In this document: one piece after another, positions 5,264 through 7,585 of the stretch
Numbering within the stretch: the stretch's first letter is position 1
How the letters are laid out: each line of letters starts with the position of its first letter
DNA from: Candidatus Altarchaeum sp. CG2_30_32_3053
GTDB taxonomy: Archaea; Altiarchaeota; Altiarchaeia; Altiarchaeales; Altiarchaeaceae
Length of the DNA: 7,585 nt
Assembly (NCBI GenBank): GCA_001873845.1
Contig: MNZY01000229.1
Location: 1 to 7,585 of the forward strand
Direction of reading: 5' to 3'
Made by a program: the position numbers and the translations under genes
Notes under the pieces: generated by a model
The model's input: the letters and a program-made list of their open reading frames with translations, nothing else
What the model was told of the DNA's origin: nothing
Databases searched by the model: none

Positions 5264-5767
5264 ATGGTGGATGTGAGGGTTATAAAAAGTGCAAAACGGA
5301 GAAGAACAATAAACGCAAAAAGAGTTAATGGGGAAATTTTATTGTATGTTTCAAATACTTTTAGCAGTGAAAAAATAGAACATTATATTGAATGGGCAAA
5401 AAAGAGGTTTGAAGCGTCAGACAGAAAGAAAAATTTAATTGAAGGAGATGCAAATGAGAACCTTGAAAATATGGCAAAAAAACTGAACAGAGAATACTTT
5501 AACGATGAACTTAAATGGAATAAAATTGAATACAGCACGGAACAAAACTCAAAGATGTTCGGGAATTGTCGCAGTGTGGATAAAATAATAAGGATTTCCG
5601 ACCGGCTGCTGAAAATGCCTAAATTTGTTCACGATTATGTTGTGGTTCATGAAATGGCGCATCTGAAGGTTCCGTGGCATAATGAGCAATTTTGGAATCT
5701 TGTAAAAAGGTACGAAAAGACAGATATGGCAAGAGGGTATTTAATGGCAGTGGCGATGGATGATTAA
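5264..5767 (+). CDS. YgjP/SprT-type zinc metallopeptidase-like protein (DUF45 family)
   Basis: This 167-residue protein carries HEMAHLKVPWHNEQFW (129-144), the signature of the YgjP-like family related to M48/SprT metallopeptidases: zinc ligands His129 and His133, general base Glu130, and a likely third ligand at His139. The N-terminal half begins VIKSAKRRRTINAKRVNGEI, the usual beta-strand opening of the family. Members are soluble and their cellular substrates are mostly unknown. It is shorter than many bacterial YgjP proteins (about 230 aa), as is common in archaea. The start ATG at 5264 gives the family N-terminus and lies 42 bp after tRNA-Leu. It ends in TAA and has no in-frame TAG. The hairpin repeat island starts about 60 bp downstream. 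Confidence 0.9.
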   Translation: MVDVRVIKSAKRRRTINAKRVNGEILLYVSNTFSSEKIEHYIEWAKKRFEASDRKKNLIEGDANENLENMAKKLNREYFNDELKWNKIEYSTEQNSKMFGNCRSVDKIIRISDRLLKMPKFVHDYVVVHEMAHLKVPWHNEQFWNLVKRYEKTDMARGYLMAVAMDD

Positions 5768-5824
5768 AAAAGATTAAAATTTATCTGTTCTTTTATTGTA
5801 ACTACTCGGGGAGTAGGAGATTTA

Positions 5825-6370
5825 CCAGCGATTTTAAAATCTCAAAGATTTTAAAATATCCGAACGAAGTGAGGTTATTTTCAAAACGCAAAGTTTTGAA
5901 AACATGAGAGCGAAGCGAACTTATTTTCAAAACGCAAAGATTTTAAAATATCCGAACGAAGCGAACTTATTTTCAAAACGCAAAGTTTTTGAAAATATAC
6001 TGAAAATCTTTGGGATTTTCAATCTTTAAAAAATCTTTGGGATTTTTAAATACTAAAACCTTTGGTTTCAATCTTTAAAAAATCTTTGGGATTTTAAAAT
6101 ACTAAAACCTTTGGTTTCAATCTTTAAAAAATCTGTGAGATTTTTGAAATACTAAAAATCTGTGAGATTTTCAATCTTATTTTAAATTTTGTTAGAAATT
6201 TTAAATCTCCGAACGAAGTGATGTGACAAAATGTTCTGAATATTTTGTAAATCTCCGAATGCTAATGAGGTTATTTTCAAATTGTGTCCATTTTAAAATC
6301 TCCGAACGAAGTAAGGTTATTTTCAAATTCGTAGAGAATTTGAAAAGACACAAACGAAGCGAGCGTATTT
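5825..6370. repeat. Island of intergenic hairpin repeats
   Basis: Over 500 bp are filled with short inverted repeats. Clear ones are ATTTTAAAATCT/AGATTTTAAAAT (5831-5842 with 5846-5857), TTTTCAAAAC/GTTTTGAAAA around loop GCAAA (5878-5902), the same with one extra T near 5970-5995, and TGAAAATC/GATTTTCA around loop TTTGG (6001-6021). A recurring linker of the type ccgaacgaagYgarg, often followed by ttattttcaaa, appears in about seven variants (near 5859, 5906, 5951, 6208, 6254, 6301 and 6350). One hairpin near 5925-5950 is a hybrid, with the left arm of one type and the right arm of another. No gene is supported here. It may act in transcript ends or be a selfish repeat family. Confidence 0.85.
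6020..6171. repeat. 49-bp tandem repeat, three units, each with two hairpins
   Basis: Units lie at 6020-6068, 6069-6117 and 6118 to about 6171. The first two differ at only one or two bases and each begins caatctttaaaaaatcttt. Each carries one hairpin with stem AAAAATC/GATTTTT and loop TTTGG, and a second, AAACC-TTT-GGTTT. In the third unit the loop has become TGTGA and the second hairpin has been replaced by AAAATC-TGTGA-GATTTT, so pairing is kept while the sequence changes. Confidence 0.85.
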
Positions 6371-6434
6371 TTTGGATGGCTGAATAGTCACTTATTATTT
6401 TGGCTTCTTCAATTTTTTTCAGCAATAAAACAAT

Positions 6435-6698
6435 TTATTCTTCACCATAATAACTGATTTTTTCCAGGAGATACCTGCCGCTCTCTTTTTTTGACACACT
6501 ACTTGAAAAAGGTATATCTTTTCATCCGGGAATTATATCCTGGTGATATAGTGCAACACAAAGCAACGGAGGCATACCCAGGACTACATGATTATATCTC
6601 CGTGCAAATTTAATTCTGTGATCCAGAAATAAGCGACATCAATCGAAATGTATGCTGTTTCCTCCTTTTTGTCTGAATTTCTCTTTACCCGTTTTCAT
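6435..6698 (-). pseudogene. Broken coding frames downstream of the lipoprotein gene
   Basis: An ATG at 6698 overlaps the TGA of the lipoprotein gene (ATGA), a coupling typical of operons. Its frame runs MKTGKEKFRQKGGNSIHFD, then TGA (6639-6641), then CRLFLDHRIKFARRYNHVVL GMPPLLCVALYHQDIIPG, then TGA (6522-6524), then a 28-residue piece ending EKISYYGEE and TAA (6435-6437). A second frame, continuous with the lipoprotein past its TGA, is open for about 40 codons (including EETAYISIDVAYFWITELNL) to TAG and TAA. Both look protein-like and I recognise neither. The most likely reading is a decayed gene with frameshifts; unlike the 235-3212 region, its interruptions are TGA. Confidence 0.35.
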
Positions 6699-7360
6699 TT
6701 GATTATCTTCCCTTTTTCATCACAAATTTCAACAACATTAAATTTTGTGGCAACATCCATTTCAACAACAGCGATATAAGTTCCATTATTTATCTTTTTC
6801 TTTACATCTTCCTTCATATCTTCACCGATTGAGTAGGCATCAAGGTATACATCAATGTCCTTTATTTCATCCTTTGATTTAATCTCCAGTATTGTCCAGT
6901 TATATTCATCAACTACCTTCTTTAATGCGTCCTTTATATATTCCCTTGCCGCATCAACAGCGTACTGTTTCAGTTCTTCGTTTTTAAAATTTTCAAATTC
7001 TTCCGCATTTAAATTTTTTATGTACGAAATTTTTTCCTCGTCAAGTCCGTATTCCTCTGCATCCTTTAGCAAACCCTCTTTTGTAATATTTTTCAAAATT
7101 TTTTCTGTTTCGTTTTCAATCAGCTCATCGTTTTCACTTGCTGCTTTGAGAGTAGTTGTCTTTAATTCAATAATTTTCCAGTCATACTCTGCCTTAATGT
7201 TGTTCTTCACTATACTTTTATAGTCGGTTGTATCATTTACCTCTTTGTTTTTATCATTTTCCGTGCATCCGGAAATCATGACCATCATTAAAACAATTCC
7301 AATCCCGCCAATTACAAACAGTCCTTTCAAATTTAAATTTTTTTGGCTCATTTTTAACAT
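6695..7360 (-). CDS. Predicted lipoprotein with an internal repeat, function unknown
   Basis: This 221-residue protein has a short basic start, a hydrophobic segment (about 13-30) and a lipobox ISGC, with Cys32 as the likely lipidated residue, so the mature part would be anchored outside the cell membrane. The mature part is highly charged and mostly helical. Two segments resemble each other, AEYDWKIIELK (57-67) and DEYNWTILEIK (151-161), each preceded by a similar helix, suggesting an internal duplication. I do not recognise the family. The start could be Met1 or Met4, and both precede the signal segment. It ends in TGA, which overlaps an ATG of a broken downstream frame. There is no in-frame TAG. 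Confidence 0.8.
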   Translation of the reverse strand: MLKMSQKNLNLKGLFVIGGIGIVLMMVMISGCTENDKNKEVNDTTDYKSIVKNNIKAEYDWKIIELKTTTLKAASENDELIENETEKILKNITKEGLLKDAEEYGLDEEKISYIKNLNAEEFENFKNEELKQYAVDAAREYIKDALKKVVDEYNWTILEIKSKDEIKDIDVYLDAYSIGEDMKEDVKKKINNGTYIAVVEMDVATKFNVVEICDEKGKIIK

Positions 7361-7394
7361 TTTAAAATTTGTTTAATGGTTGAGTGCCAAATAG

Positions 7395-7437
7395 AGGTAG
7401 GCCATTGGTTTAATTAGACTGCTATAATAACCTACCT
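7395..7437. repeat. Inverted repeat upstream of the lipoprotein gene
   Basis: AGGTAGG (7395-7401) pairs with CCTACCT (7431-7437), seven perfect pairs, with the small palindrome CCATTGG just inside the left arm. It would lie in the 5' leader if transcription of the lipoprotein gene starts near 7465. The role is unknown. Confidence 0.5.
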
Positions 7438-7479
7438 ACAAAGTAGATCGTATTCTTGTGTAATAATCTGTGTATAAGT

Positions 7480-7551
7480 GGTGGCTACATCTATATAAAT
7501 CTTATGGAGCTTTTTTAAAAGCTACTGCTGTACTTAGACTAATGAGCCACC
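7480..7551. other. Nested inverted repeats, possible structured RNA or regulatory site
   Basis: GGTGGCT (7480-7486) pairs with AGCCACC (7545-7551). Inside it AGCTTTT (7508-7514) pairs with AAAAGCT (7517-7523). A minus-strand TATA-like ATTTATATAG (7491-7500) lies between the arms, about 130 bp before the lipoprotein start. No coding frame is supported from 7361 to the right edge. Confidence 0.35.
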
Positions 7552-7585
7552 TCTTTTATATTAAATTTTTCATAAATAAATTTAA

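Noticed and set aside
5825..6370. CRISPR array
   Set aside because: Repeat spacing is irregular, the units are hairpins directly abutting one another, and there are no unique spacers of constant length.
6201..6425. Minus-strand open frame of 74 codons
   Set aside because: Most of it reads through the hairpin repeat island, and its residues are translations of the repeats.
6855..7223. + strand open frame opposite the lipoprotein
   Set aside because: It is a Ser/Phe-rich shadow of the charged lipoprotein coding strand, with no promoter or family signal.

Overview
The window is AT-rich DNA from an archaeon. The evidence is a stand-alone Kae1 protein (the archaeal/eukaryotic t6A enzyme), an ESCRT-III-like protein next to a Vps4-type AAA ATPase, a tRNA-Leu with a long variable arm and no encoded CCA, and start codons with A/T-rich upstream sequence and no obvious Shine-Dalgarno motif. 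I cannot name the lineage. The UAG pattern below points to an archaeon that reads UAG as an amino acid, pyrrolysine being the best-known case.

Layout. Positions 1-234 hold a possible 3' end of a + strand gene and two hairpins. Positions 235-2159 hold two minus-strand genes in the order ESCRT-III-like protein, then coiled-coil/MIT/AAA ATPase. Both are long continuous frames broken only by one in-frame TAG each. Positions 2160-2400 are a promoter-like AT-rich stretch with two tandem repeats. Positions 2401-3404 are a scrapyard: a VapB-like antitoxin with an in-frame TAG, a decayed copy of the 3' end of kae1, a 5'-truncated Fic gene with an in-frame TAG, and a small + strand frame damaged by a 19-bp duplication. 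Positions 3405-4409 are kae1 (minus). From a short divergent promoter region the + strand carries a HAD phosphatase, tRNA-Leu(CAG) and a YgjP/SprT-type metalloprotein. Positions 5825-6370 are a dense island of hairpin repeats. Positions 6435-6698 hold broken coding frames downstream of a minus-strand lipoprotein gene (6695-7360). The right edge contains inverted repeats and no gene I can support.

Main point. Within 3 kb, four separate frames (MIT-AAA, ESCRT-III, VapB, Fic) continue in the same frame through a TAG and then end at TAA. Every supported gene in the window ends in TAA or TGA; none needs TAG as its terminator. In the ESCRT-III gene the TAG falls inside what should be one helical core, and in the ATPase it falls in the linker between the MIT and AAA domains. 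The simplest single explanation is that UAG is a sense codon here. If so, a conventional annotation would break a complete ESCRT-III/Vps4-like membrane-remodelling pair into four meaningless pieces. The rival explanation is independent nonsense mutations in a decaying region. It fits VapB and Fic better than it fits the two ESCRT genes, because those two are otherwise undamaged.
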